A DNA stretch of 64,000 bases from Rhodohalobacter sulfatireducens (lineage in GTDB: Bacteria; Bacteroidota; Rhodothermia; Balneolales; Balneolaceae), in the NCBI RefSeq assembly GCF_022012475.1, contig NZ_JAKLWS010000001.1, forward strand, positions 186,001 to 250,000, in the 5' to 3' direction. This document shows, piece after piece, positions 35,662-44,183 of the stretch. Under the pieces are notes generated by a model that worked only from the letters and a program-made list of their open reading frames with translations, ran no database searches and had not been told where the DNA came from. The translations under genes and the position numbers were made by a program. The stretch's first letter is position 1; every line of letters begins with the position of its first letter.

Positions 35662-36696
35662 TTACTTAAAGCGAACCTCCGGCAACTTCTTGAGCATCTG
35701 AGCACTCGCTTCAGGAGTAATATCACGCTGGGGACTTCCAAGCATTTCATATCCTACTCTAAATTTTTTAACTGTTGCTGACCGAAGAAGCGGCGGGTAG
35801 AAATGCATATGAAAATGCCACTCCGGGTGATCTTCGCCATCAGTCGGCGCCGGGTGAAAACCGGCAGAGTAGGGAAATGAAACCTCAAAAATATTATCGT
35901 ACTTAATGGTTATGCGACGAATCATATCCGCAAGTGAGTCTTTCTCATCAACGGTCATATCCGTGAACCTACCAAACGGCCGCTTGCTAACCATCAGCGT
36001 TTCAAACGGCCAAAATGCCCAAAAAGGAACAACGACAATGAAATCATCATTCTCTGCAACCACTCTTACTTCCTTCTCGATTTCCAATTCAACATAATCG
36101 CTCAGTAACGTACGGCTATGTTCTGAATAATATTTTTTGAACTGTTTCAACTCTTTAGCCGGTTCATCGGGAATGGTTTCCTGGGCCCATATTTGCCCGT
36201 GCGGGTGCGGATTGCTGCATCCCATAATCTCTCCCTTGTTTTCAAAGATCTGTACATAATTTATATAGGGACGACTTCCCAGCTCGGTATACTCCCTGGT
36301 CCACAGGTCCACAACTTCACGGATTTGAGGCAGCTCCATTTCAGGCAGAGTGAAATCATGCCGGGGTGAAAAACAGATCACCCTGCAAATACCCTTTTCG
36401 CCTTTTGCAATGAGCAGATCTTTTTGGTTGGTCTCTTCGGATGGAGTATCCGGTTTCAAAGCACTGAAATCATTCGTAAACACAAATGTACTTTTGTACT
36501 CGGGATTACTGGCATCGCCCGCCCGATCATTGCCGGGGCACAGATAGCACTCAGGATCATACTTTGGCTTCTCATCCCCCGGTGTATCTTCCTGTTTGCC
36601 CTGCCAGGGACGCTTCGCTCTGTGAGGTGAAACCTGGATCCATTCGCCTGTTAATGGATTATATCGCCGATGCGGATGATTGGATAGATCAAGCAT
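35662..36696 (-). CDS. galT: Galactose-1-phosphate uridylyltransferase
   Basis: Leloir-pathway enzyme exchanging UMP between UDP-glucose and galactose 1-phosphate. The 344-residue protein has the zinc-binding CYLCPGN (about residue 50), the active-site NPHPHGQIWA (HxH with the nucleophilic His, about 160-169), and a second HIT-like half ending in EWHFHMHFYPPLLRS with a metal-binding pattern. The length is typical. No galK or galE nearby. Convergent with the DUF4914-like gene. Confidence 0.93.
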   Translation of the reverse strand: MLDLSNHPHRRYNPLTGEWIQVSPHRAKRPWQGKQEDTPGDEKPKYDPECYLCPGNDRAGDASNPEYKSTFVFTNDFSALKPDTPSEETNQKDLLIAKGEKGICRVICFSPRHDFTLPEMELPQIREVVDLWTREYTELGSRPYINYVQIFENKGEIMGCSNPHPHGQIWAQETIPDEPAKELKQFKKYYSEHSRTLLSDYVELEIEKEVRVVAENDDFIVVVPFWAFWPFETLMVSKRPFGRFTDMTVDEKDSLADMIRRITIKYDNIFEVSFPYSAGFHPAPTDGEDHPEWHFHMHFYPPLLRSATVKKFRVGYEMLGSPQRDITPEASAQMLKKLPEVRFK

Positions 36697-36935
36697 ATTC
36701 CTAGTTTTAAAAATTTATGATTTTTCGTGCTTGTGCTTTTAGACTCTCAATGATAAAGTATACTCATAATAATATTTTTCTTCCTTCCCCCTCTTTTTGT
36801 TTACACAAACAACTTCTTTCATCTCCTTTATTCTTTTTAATCATTCTTCAGGACTTTCACGTTTTAAATGTTTGGATGAATTGGAATTTTTTTTCTTTTC
36901 TTCTTTCTCGTAATGGTTCGATTATATTAACAAGA

Positions 36936-37160
36936 TTAAATTCCCGACATAATTTTTCTACCAATCATCTCTTTGAAAATATTCATCGCTTCCGGTCCGG
37001 CATCTATCACTGCATCAATAATCTTCTCCAACTGATCCGGATCGATGCCTGTAATATTGGCTCTTATTCTTTTTTTATCCGGGCTCATACTTAAAAAGAT
37101 ATTTTGTGAATCGATGGTAATTTGAAATGTGAAGCGTGGTGATTTTATTTTAGTTAACAT
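36936..37160 (-). CDS. Small unknown protein (74 aa)
   Basis: A small soluble protein, MLTKIKSPRFTFQITIDSQN..., with a strand-like start and a helical end (DPDQLEKIIDAVIDAGPEAMNIFKEMIGRKIM). No family recognised. It sits 68 bases downstream of the following unknown gene on the same strand, so the two may form an operon. The AT content is similar to flanking DNA. Confidence 0.4.
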   Translation of the reverse strand: MLTKIKSPRFTFQITIDSQNIFLSMSPDKKRIRANITGIDPDQLEKIIDAVIDAGPEAMNIFKEMIGRKIMSGI

Positions 37161-37227
37161 ATTTTATTCCATCAATTAATTTTTTAAGGTTTGATCAGTT
37201 TCCTGCTGTTCAGTCCATTGTAAATAT

Positions 37228-38025
37228 TTAAATTGCTTTCTCATTAAATTCCGAGAACTCATCTACGGTATCAAAAATACCTTTAAATAGGATAGAATAA
37301 GTACTATAAATATCTTTGGGGCCACCTTGGTATGTTCGAAAATTCATCACTGCTTTCTCTTTTACATCCTGAATAATCATTCTCAAATGTTTTTCTTTAG
37401 ATATCATATTATTTCTGCAAATCCACTCGGCTGCTTCGTATATGGAAGCTAAGATTATATTGTACTCAAACATCAAAACCGGAAAAACTTCTCTTTCACC
37501 ACTTTTTCTGGTCAGTATTATTGAGGACTCATATTGGTCATTAAGTTTTAGGACATTCCTGCCTTCATCATTACTGTATTGAGTATTCCGTGTAAGAAAA
37601 TCAATTTTTCTTTTTTCAGTAGAGGCCTTCAAAACAGGTAACCTAAAAACAACAACTCTGCCTGCTGGATAAAAACCAATGGTTCCGCCTTCAGAATTTC
37701 GTGATTCTAAATATTCAAAATTGATATTACCCAGTCTGATTACTTTGGTTAAAACGTACTGAAATACAGGATCTTTAAAACAATTCATCACTTTGAAATG
37801 CATAAACACAGCTTCCCTCAATGTTCTGCCTCCACTTAACCGGCCAGGCAGCTCTAAAACGTCTTTAATCAGCCAGTTATCATGCTTCTTTTTGTATAGT
37901 ACCCGATGGACAGCCTTATCTATGAAAAAATAATCTATCGCAATTTCAGTATCGGTTTCTGTTCTTGCTTCAGGTTTGAGCCACCCAAAGCCTAAGTGTG
38001 ATGGAAATGAGTTTATTTTGAACAT
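37228..38025 (-). CDS. Unknown soluble protein (265 aa)
   Basis: Soluble, basic, no signal or membrane segment. Contains alternating strands and helices: MFKINSFPSHLGFGWLKPE, then a middle region with charged helices and a C-terminal helix pair (FPVLMFEYNIILASIYEAAEWICRN). No catalytic motif or family is recognised. High lysine and AT-rich codons hint at laterally acquired DNA. It lies with the 74-residue gene at 36936 on the same strand. Confidence 0.45.
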   Translation of the reverse strand: MFKINSFPSHLGFGWLKPEARTETDTEIAIDYFFIDKAVHRVLYKKKHDNWLIKDVLELPGRLSGGRTLREAVFMHFKVMNCFKDPVFQYVLTKVIRLGNINFEYLESRNSEGGTIGFYPAGRVVVFRLPVLKASTEKRKIDFLTRNTQYSNDEGRNVLKLNDQYESSIILTRKSGEREVFPVLMFEYNIILASIYEAAEWICRNNMISKEKHLRMIIQDVKEKAVMNFRTYQGGPKDIYSTYSILFKGIFDTVDEFSEFNEKAI

Positions 38026-38242
38026 TGTGCTAAATATTTCATGATTAGAATAATTAATATTTAACCGGAGGAGAAATAAAAGGTGAGCGTCAGTGTACGT
38101 CCGGTTACTAGCACAACAGGCGCTTTAGCAGCATTTATGAATCGCTCTGCAAGTTGCCGTTAAATCAGCGATAGAAGTAATGTAGCTATGCTTAGTGTCT
38201 TAAGTCAATAGTGTGAAAAAATATATTTTTGAGGATTTTAAC

Positions 38243-39163
38243 TCACCCAAATCTGTACGGATTTCCGGAATTTATATGCGTCACATCAACCCCGGGGAGA
38301 TTCTTTAGCAGCCAGTCTTTCATGTAGATTGAACCGGGATCTTCACTGTCTGTGTGGCCGAGAACAATGAGTGAAGTTTCTTTGCCTGAAGCAGTTCTAT
38401 CACGGACATATTCAGGAGTTGTCCATTCCGTTGATTCGCCAATCAGCACAACATCCGGATCATTCTCCTTGATCAATCGGATATGATTTTCACCTCCCAT
38501 GGCTCCGGGCAGCAGAAGTACTTTCTCGCAAACATGATTGCTATTCCCGAAGTATCTAACAGTATCAATTCCCAGCCTTGCCTTAACGTGCGTAATCAAT
38601 TCAGTCAATGAAAGTGCCGGGATTTCCAGGATACGCGGACTCGATTCCTCCACTACATATGGTTTCCACATCAATTTATCGAGCAGGCCACTGTAAACGC
38701 CATCCGGGCTGTGGCGGTGGATGTAATCATGGTTTCGCCAGATTGCAATCTCGTTCTCCTCAAGCAGATTCGATTTGTACTGATAGGTGGAGTCATCCTC
38801 CAACCAATCGGTTTCGTCGAGATGATTGTAAAATGTGGGCTCGTGCGGTATGATAAAATTCGCTCCAATCTGGATTGCATACTCAATAACCGGAATGGTG
38901 GCAAACATGCTTGTGATGATGCCCGTCACTTCTATATCTCTGCTCCCGGCCTTCAGTGTATCCACAGTTTCCGTCAACGGCTCACCGGTGGACTCCTCAA
39001 TAAAGCGATCCATGATTTCGCCCACCGTCCACGTTTTGTTTTGAGCAGATGCCTGCCTGAACGGAATACTCAATAACAATCCCCCGGCAGAAGCTTTCGA
39101 GATATCGGAGATGAACTCTCTTCGTGTTTTTGACTCCGTAGCTTTTTGTTTCTTTTCCTTCAT
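38243..39163 (-). CDS. NIF3-like dinuclear metal protein with Tat signal
   Basis: A 306-residue protein with a twin-arginine signal at the N-terminus (TRREFISDISKASAGGLLLSIP, cleaved near RQASAQ), then a domain with the layout of the NIF3/YbgI family: IIPHEPTFYNH (cf. IITHHPLIF), RNHDYIHRHSPDG (metal-binding His), LLLPGAMGGE and GHTDSEDPGSIYMKDWLLKNL at the C-terminus. NIF3-like proteins are normally cytoplasmic, so the signal peptide is notable. The fold and metal ligands look kept, function unknown. Neighbour at 39219-39842 is also exported and on the same strand. Confidence 0.6.
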   Translation of the reverse strand: MKEKKQKATESKTRREFISDISKASAGGLLLSIPFRQASAQNKTWTVGEIMDRFIEESTGEPLTETVDTLKAGSRDIEVTGIITSMFATIPVIEYAIQIGANFIIPHEPTFYNHLDETDWLEDDSTYQYKSNLLEENEIAIWRNHDYIHRHSPDGVYSGLLDKLMWKPYVVEESSPRILEIPALSLTELITHVKARLGIDTVRYFGNSNHVCEKVLLLPGAMGGENHIRLIKENDPDVVLIGESTEWTTPEYVRDRTASGKETSLIVLGHTDSEDPGSIYMKDWLLKNLPGVDVTHINSGNPYRFG

Positions 39164-39218
39164 TAAATACCACTTAAATGAGCTCTTTTCAAAATAGAAC
39201 GTTCATTTGATGATCTAA

Positions 39219-39842
39219 TTATTCATCTGACGATTCCTCACCTAACGTTCGCCCGGTACTGATCATAATATGGGCCCATGGTTCACCGGGATTCATCAGC
39301 CAGGGAGCTCCCTCGCTTGCAGGTTTCGTAGCAATTCCGGTATTCTCTTCAGTAGCATAGGGAACATATACTACATAAAGCGGACTGGCAGAATTGAGCT
39401 GATCTCTTGAATAATCGTATCCACTGTCTGAGCCTGAAAGTGAATAGAGCGCCATCGGTTTATCCGGCCACGACAGTTCACCCGATTCTATCTCTTGTTT
39501 TCGAATTGCCATCACCTCTTCTCTTGACAGGCCTTCTGCACGGAGTTCTCGTCCCCTTTCCATAAAGGGCTCCATCTCTTTAAAATAACAGGCTACGTGA
39601 AATCGATCTACATTCGGATCATCTGCAATGCAGATTAATTCATTGGTACCTTCCCTCAACGTTACCAAATCTCCGTTTTGATCATAGCCCAAAACAGTAG
39701 CACCATTCTTCATCTCTGCAGGTGCAGGGCTCACTGCAGCTACAATCTGTTTTTCGGGAGAGGGAATTTCATTTTGGGCAGCAAGCGGATCAACCCATAT
39801 TAATACTAGTATTACTGTACATCCTACTAAAAATCGTCTCAT
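39219..39842 (-). CDS. Unknown exported protein (207 aa)
   Basis: Begins MRRFLVGCTVILVLIWVDPLAAQ, a type I signal peptide; the ATG at 39842 has GGAGGAG six bases upstream, which is the strongest start signal among its in-frame candidates. The mature part has two cysteines (ELICIADD, VACYFKEMEPFMERGRELRAEG) and a polar C-terminus. No domain recognised. It may be co-transcribed with the Tat-signal NIF3-like gene. Confidence 0.5.
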   Translation of the reverse strand: MRRFLVGCTVILVLIWVDPLAAQNEIPSPEKQIVAAVSPAPAEMKNGATVLGYDQNGDLVTLREGTNELICIADDPNVDRFHVACYFKEMEPFMERGRELRAEGLSREEVMAIRKQEIESGELSWPDKPMALYSLSGSDSGYDYSRDQLNSASPLYVVYVPYATEENTGIATKPASEGAPWLMNPGEPWAHIMISTGRTLGEESSDE

Positions 39843-40542
39843 TACAACTCCTCCATTCACTGTTAAATGTTTGATGACTAACATACTATTGTTCCTGCTC
39901 TATTTCCATACCCTGCCCGGTTGATTAAAAACCTATTATTTAAACTCCACTTACACCTTCTTTCTATATCACTATTAGTTCAGTTAACCTTATTCTGTAT
40001 GAAAACCATACCCCCTCAAAATCATCACCCTTTTAAGATGAATATTTGAGTTTGATTTTTCTTCAGGTTAGCCGCTTAAAGCAGCAAAAAGCAGACGGTT
40101 TGCGGGTATCCACGCACAGAATTCGCAATATGAACTAAAATAATTTTGGCAGATGATCAAAAAAACTTAATAATTTAGGGCAATAATCCCCACCCTTCGA
40201 CGATGCTTTTTACTGTTTTTGAGTTTCCATCCATTTTTCCCTTTTAACGCATTTATCCACTTCTCCACATTTCCGAATAAACATTAAAAAATAATGTTTT
40301 AGCCCTCTTATCCACCATTTATTAGGGGTTTATCCACAAACCGCCAATTTAACTTCGGAAGCGGTTCCATAAATATATTTTATTTAAAACTCAAGCATAA
40401 CTTTAAAAATAATGCATGATTAATTTTATGACTTAATAATTTATTTGATTATTGATTTAACCTAATTAATTTAGTTCGAGCCTAAACGGCTTATCTCTAA
40501 CTTTTTAAACTCAATCAACCTTAATTAAAGTTTTATTTTAGA
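39843..40542. other. Long non-coding region upstream of amt
   Basis: About 700 bases between divergent genes with no reading frame of note. It contains the TATCCAC cluster and an AT-rich stretch (e.g., ATATATTTTATTTAAAACTC) just before the ammonium transporter. Confidence 0.6.
40107..40338 (+). promoter_or_regulatory. Cluster of DnaA-box-like TATCCAC sites (candidate origin or DnaA-controlled region)
   Basis: Four same-strand sites share TATCCAC: GTATCCACG around 40106-40114, TTATCCACT at 40253-40261, TTATCCACC at 40308-40316 and TTATCCACA, the exact DnaA-box consensus, at 40330-40338. They lie in a ~700-base non-coding gap, followed by about 160 bases of very AT-rich DNA (40370-40530). Upstream genes read left and downstream genes read right. 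dnaA is not visible here. Confidence 0.4.
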
Positions 40543-41961
40543 ATGAAGCTACGATATGGAATAATATTAACATTACTGGTTTTGCTGTTGAGCGCATCTG
40601 CGTTTGATGTCTTTGAAACGGAGGCTTTAACAACTGAAGAAGCTGCAACGACTACAGTAATTCAAACGAATGGAAATGAATACAACTCAATGGAAGAGTT
40701 CCAGGCATCCACAGACTTTATCAAGTTTACAATTGATAACCTGTGGATTCTGATCGCTGCATTTATGGTTCTCATGATGCACTTGGGATTCGCATCCGTT
40801 GAAAGTGGCTTAACTCAATCAAAAAATGCAGTCAATGTTATCTATAAAAATGTCTTTATAGTTACTGTTGGTATTTTACTCTATGCCTTTGTCGGCTTCC
40901 AGATTATGTATCCGGGGGACTTTAACGGGGTCTTTGGCTTTGGAGGATTTGGGATCGGTTTTGATCCTTCTGATCCGGTAGCCATGCTAACCCCTGCCTA
41001 TGGTATGGATATGACAATTTGGTCTGATTTCATCTTTCAGGCCATGTTTGCTGCTACTGCTGCTACTATAGTTTCCGGTTGTGTTACGGGGCGTATTAAA
41101 TTGTCCTCGTTCATGGTTTTCGGGGTTCTGCTCCTTGCATTCAGCTATCCTGTTACCGGAAGCTGGGTATGGGGCGGTGGCTGGTTAGACGCTATGGGTT
41201 TTTACGACTTTGCTGGTTCTACCCTCGTTCACGGAGTTGGAGGTGCAGCCGGTCTTGCCTGTGTAATCCTTTTGGGTGCCAGAACCGGTAAGTATGTAGG
41301 CGGTACCACACATGGTATACCCGCTCACAACATTCCACTTGCAACCGTGGGTGTATTTATTCTCTGGCTTGGATGGTTTGGATTTAACGGCGGCTCTGTA
41401 TTGAATGCAGATCCAGCTACCGTTTCCTATGTATTTGTAACGACTGCTTTAGCTGCTTGTGCCGGTGCATTAGCTTCTATGGTAACTACACAAATAGTTA
41501 TGAAATCTCTGGATGCTCCTATGGCCCTTAACGGAATTCTGGCCGGCTTGGTGGGTATTACTGCCGGTGCAGATGCAGTTTCCCTGATGGACGCTGTGAT
41601 GATTGGTGCCATTGCAGGTATCATCGTGGTATTGTCAATCCTTATGTTCGACAAACTCAGAATCGACGACCCTGTTGGTGCAATCTCCGTTCATGGTGTT
41701 TGCGGTATCTGGGGTACTGTAGCAGTAGGTATTTTCTCACCTGATGTAAGTTTTGGCGTTCAATTGTTAGGAACGTTGAGTATCGTTGCCTTCACATTTG
41801 TTTTCTCCTTTATTGTTTTTGGAGCTATCAAAGCGGCTGTTGGCGTACGGGTATCCAAGGAGATTGAATCTGACGGTCTTGATATTTCAGAACATGGGAA
41901 TCAAGCTTACCCAGACTTCTCACCTGTTAAAACCTCAGAGTTGGGTGCTTTTGCAGATTAA
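40543..41961 (+). CDS. amt: Ammonium transporter (Amt family)
   Basis: A 472-residue inner-membrane ammonium channel with an unusually long exported N-terminus (about 55 residues with a signal-like hydrophobic start) before the first core helix DNLWILIAAFMVLMMHLGFASVESGLTQSKN. The conserved Amt segments FQAMFAATAATIVSGCV, GGWLDAMGFYDFAGSTLVHGVGGAAGL, HNIPLATVGVFILWLGWFGFNGGS and the histidine-containing SVHGVCGIWGTVAVG are present, giving 11 helices. Terminated by a hairpin at 41998. In many bacteria amt is nitrogen-regulated; the TATCCAC sites upstream may relate to that or to replication. No glnK gene is seen next to it. Confidence 0.92.
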   Translation: MKLRYGIILTLLVLLLSASAFDVFETEALTTEEAATTTVIQTNGNEYNSMEEFQASTDFIKFTIDNLWILIAAFMVLMMHLGFASVESGLTQSKNAVNVIYKNVFIVTVGILLYAFVGFQIMYPGDFNGVFGFGGFGIGFDPSDPVAMLTPAYGMDMTIWSDFIFQAMFAATAATIVSGCVTGRIKLSSFMVFGVLLLAFSYPVTGSWVWGGGWLDAMGFYDFAGSTLVHGVGGAAGLACVILLGARTGKYVGGTTHGIPAHNIPLATVGVFILWLGWFGFNGGSVLNADPATVSYVFVTTALAACAGALASMVTTQIVMKSLDAPMALNGILAGLVGITAGADAVSLMDAVMIGAIAGIIVVLSILMFDKLRIDDPVGAISVHGVCGIWGTVAVGIFSPDVSFGVQLLGTLSIVAFTFVFSFIVFGAIKAAVGVRVSKEIESDGLDISEHGNQAYPDFSPVKTSELGAFAD

Positions 41962-41997
41962 TCCAATCTGATATTAATTCAAGTTTTTTAACGAATT

Positions 41998-42030
41998 AAA
42001 GTCCTGTTCTTCATGCAAGAACAGGACTTT
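41998..42030 (+). terminator. Terminator after amt
   Basis: Perfect 13-bp stem AAAGTCCTGTTCT / AGAACAGGACTTT with a 7-base loop, 36 bases past the stop. Only a short T-run follows. Confidence 0.65.
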
Positions 42031-42120
42031 AACTTACTTCCTAAGACTATTCAATACCTAATTTACCGAGTAAGATTTTTAAATCATTTATCTTAATTAA
42101 CCCCTCAACCATATTTTACT

Positions 42121-42792
42121 ATGAAACTAACGAAACTTTTAAAATCTCTTTTATTAACTGTAGTTCTTACAGTCATTATCGGCAGTACCGTTGCCGTTAA
42201 GAATGTTCAAGCCCAGGAACTTTCACCCGGCGTTGACTTCTACAGCACGTATGTATGGCGTGGTGTTGCTTATTCCGGTCCCTCCGTTCAGCCTTACGTA
42301 GATTTCACTGCAGGTGGATTTACTTTAGGCGCATGGGGATCCCAGGGAATTGACGGAAACGCCGGAAGTCCCGGTTTCCAGGAGATGGACCTCTACGCTT
42401 CTTACGATTTTGATTTCGGGCTGAGCCTTGGAATTACGGATTACTATTATCCCGGTTCGCTCTACTTCGATGGCGAAAGTCACGCCTTTGAACTCAACGG
42501 AGGTTTTTCATCGGGCGATTTCTCAATCTCTGCAAACTACATTCTAAATGAAGCAGCAGGCGCAGGTTCAGCCGGTGGCGACACTTACTTTGAACTTGGA
42601 TACGGCCCCGTATTTGTTGGGGGTGGAGACGGCTGGCACTCAACTGATGGCGATTTTGCGATTGTGAACGTTGGAGTAGGTGCCTCTAAAGAGATACAGA
42701 TCACCGATTCATTTTCTCTGCCGATTAGCGGAGCTGTAGTTCTTAATCCCGATACAGAGCAGTTTTATATTCTTGCAGGTTTCTCTCTCTAA
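42121..42792 (+). CDS. TorF-like outer-membrane beta-barrel protein
   Basis: A 223-residue exported protein. The signal peptide ends near QAQE (about residue 33). The mature part is all beta, with Gly/Tyr/Phe-rich repeating strands (VDFYSTYVWRGVAYSG, FTLGAWGSQG, LYASYDFDFGLSLGITDYYYPG) and a Phe-Ser-Leu C-terminus (AGFSL). This agrees with the TorF-type putative porin family, some of which are encoded beside amt. It may be the outer-membrane passage for ammonium or small cations. Own terminator at 42845. Confidence 0.7.
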   Translation: MKLTKLLKSLLLTVVLTVIIGSTVAVKNVQAQELSPGVDFYSTYVWRGVAYSGPSVQPYVDFTAGGFTLGAWGSQGIDGNAGSPGFQEMDLYASYDFDFGLSLGITDYYYPGSLYFDGESHAFELNGGFSSGDFSISANYILNEAAGAGSAGGDTYFELGYGPVFVGGGDGWHSTDGDFAIVNVGVGASKEIQITDSFSLPISGAVVLNPDTEQFYILAGFSL

Positions 42793-42844
42793 CAAAAAAC
42801 AACTTATTCACACGTAGAAAAACCATCCTATTTTTCTACTCCGG

Positions 42845-42880
42845 ACCAGGCAAATATTGACGTATTTGCCTGGTTTTTTA
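42845..42880 (+). terminator. Terminator after the TorF-like gene
   Basis: 12-bp stem ACCAGGCAAATA / TATTTGCCTGGT with a 6-base loop, followed by TTTTTT. Confidence 0.8.
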
Positions 42881-42963
42881 TTCTTCCGTCAGCTAACGGA
42901 GAGAAAGTGTTTTCAACTGTTCTTGAAAAACACAGAGGGATGTTAAGCCCGTCAGGTTTAGAC

Positions 42964-43956
42964 TTATAAATGCACCAATACTTTCCCAACTTGCTCTCCA
43001 TTCTGAATTCGGCCAATCTCACCAGGTAAGTTTTCAAGAGGCTCCTCTCTGCAGAATTTTTCAAGATTACCGGGCTTCCAATCTTTTGAAAGTTTTTTCC
43101 AAATGCGAATCCGGTCTCTCATCAAGGTAATTCCCGAATCAATTCCCATTAGGCTGACCCCCCTCAAAATAAACGGGTAGATATTTGTATGTAATTCATG
43201 GCCTAATACATTTCCGCAACAGGCAACCACACCATTGTGAGATGTTTGCCTCAAAACCGCATCCAACATTTTTCCGCCAACCGTGTCCAACGCAGCCACC
43301 CACTTCGAGGATAGCATCGGTTTGTTTTCAATCCTTGTCACATTATCCCGATGAATCACTTCAGCAGCTCCCAAATCTTTCAATAAACCTGTTTGATCCA
43401 TTTTGCCGGTTGCAGCTGTAACCTCATATCCTAAGTGAGAGAACAGGGCGACTCCAAATGACCCCACAGCTCCGGTTGCTCCGGTCACAAGCACACTACC
43501 GCTCTTTCTTTTCACCTGCTGACCCAAAATCTTCTCAACACCGATACCCGCCGTCAACCCGGACGTTCCGATCATCATGCTCTCTTTCAATGTCAATCCA
43601 CCCGGTAAAGGTACAATCCAGTCTCCGGGTACAGATATGTACTGTCCAAATCCTCCCGGCGTGTTCATTCCCAAATCATAACTGGTCACGATTACTTTGT
43701 CCCCGGCTTGAAACCTCTCATCTTTACTTTCTTCCACAACACCTGCCGCATCAATTCCCGGTGTGAACGGGTAGTGTTTTGTAACTCCTTTGTGACCGGT
43801 GGCGGATAACGCATCTTTATAATTGAGGGAAGAATAGTGAACCCGAATCAACACATCATTCTCCGGCAGGTCTGTTGTATTCAGCTTTTTGACTGACTGA
43901 ACAAACTCTCCAGCTTTCTCTTCCGCGACAAGTGCTTTATAGGTTTTTGATTTCAT
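42964..43956 (-). CDS. YhdH/YhfP-type quinone oxidoreductase
   Basis: A 330-residue NADPH-dependent zinc-free alcohol dehydrogenase-like enzyme of the MDR superfamily. SSLNYKDALSATG and TPGIDAAGVV mark the catalytic half, VLVTGATGAVGSFGVAL the Rossmann NADPH-binding half; no Zn-binding Cys cluster is seen. YhdH-like proteins reduce quinones or acrylyl-CoA. The ATG at 43956 is chosen because it begins the family N-terminus MKSKTYKALVAEE; upstream in-frame codons belong to a GC-rich repeat. Followed by intergenic DNA with no operon partners. Confidence 0.8.
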   Translation of the reverse strand: MKSKTYKALVAEEKAGEFVQSVKKLNTTDLPENDVLIRVHYSSLNYKDALSATGHKGVTKHYPFTPGIDAAGVVEESKDERFQAGDKVIVTSYDLGMNTPGGFGQYISVPGDWIVPLPGGLTLKESMMIGTSGLTAGIGVEKILGQQVKRKSGSVLVTGATGAVGSFGVALFSHLGYEVTAATGKMDQTGLLKDLGAAEVIHRDNVTRIENKPMLSSKWVAALDTVGGKMLDAVLRQTSHNGVVACCGNVLGHELHTNIYPFILRGVSLMGIDSGITLMRDRIRIWKKLSKDWKPGNLEKFCREEPLENLPGEIGRIQNGEQVGKVLVHL

Positions 43957-43978
43957 ATGATTTGTTTTGAAATAAATT

Positions 43979-44060
43979 CCCCCTTCGAAGGGGGAAAGTG
44001 AAATGAGCGTTTGCCAAAGGCATCCCTCGGGGTAGCGAATGAACTCGGGGGATGACAATG
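43979..44060. repeat. GC-rich intergenic repeat with palindrome CCCCCTTCGAAGGGGG
   Basis: The palindrome CCCCCTTCGAAGGGGG occupies 43979-43994 and is followed by GC-rich palindromic phrases. Related motifs CTTCGAAGGGGG appear at about 7729 and CCCCCTTCGAAGGGGG at about 58588. Probably a dispersed intergenic repeat family. Confidence 0.55.
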
Positions 44061-44183
44061 GCTTCAAACTACTTTCATGCTCCGAATCATAAAAAAGATG
44101 TTTAACCATCCCCTGCGATCCTCAGCGCCCACAGCGGTTCTATTTTAACAGCAGTGTTCGCAGGGCCCGCGGGGAATCCCTTT

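Noticed and set aside
44110-44183. Possible small gene between the oxidoreductase and aldehyde dehydrogenase
   Set aside because: GC-rich palindromic sequence without a usable frame; better explained as intergenic repeat.
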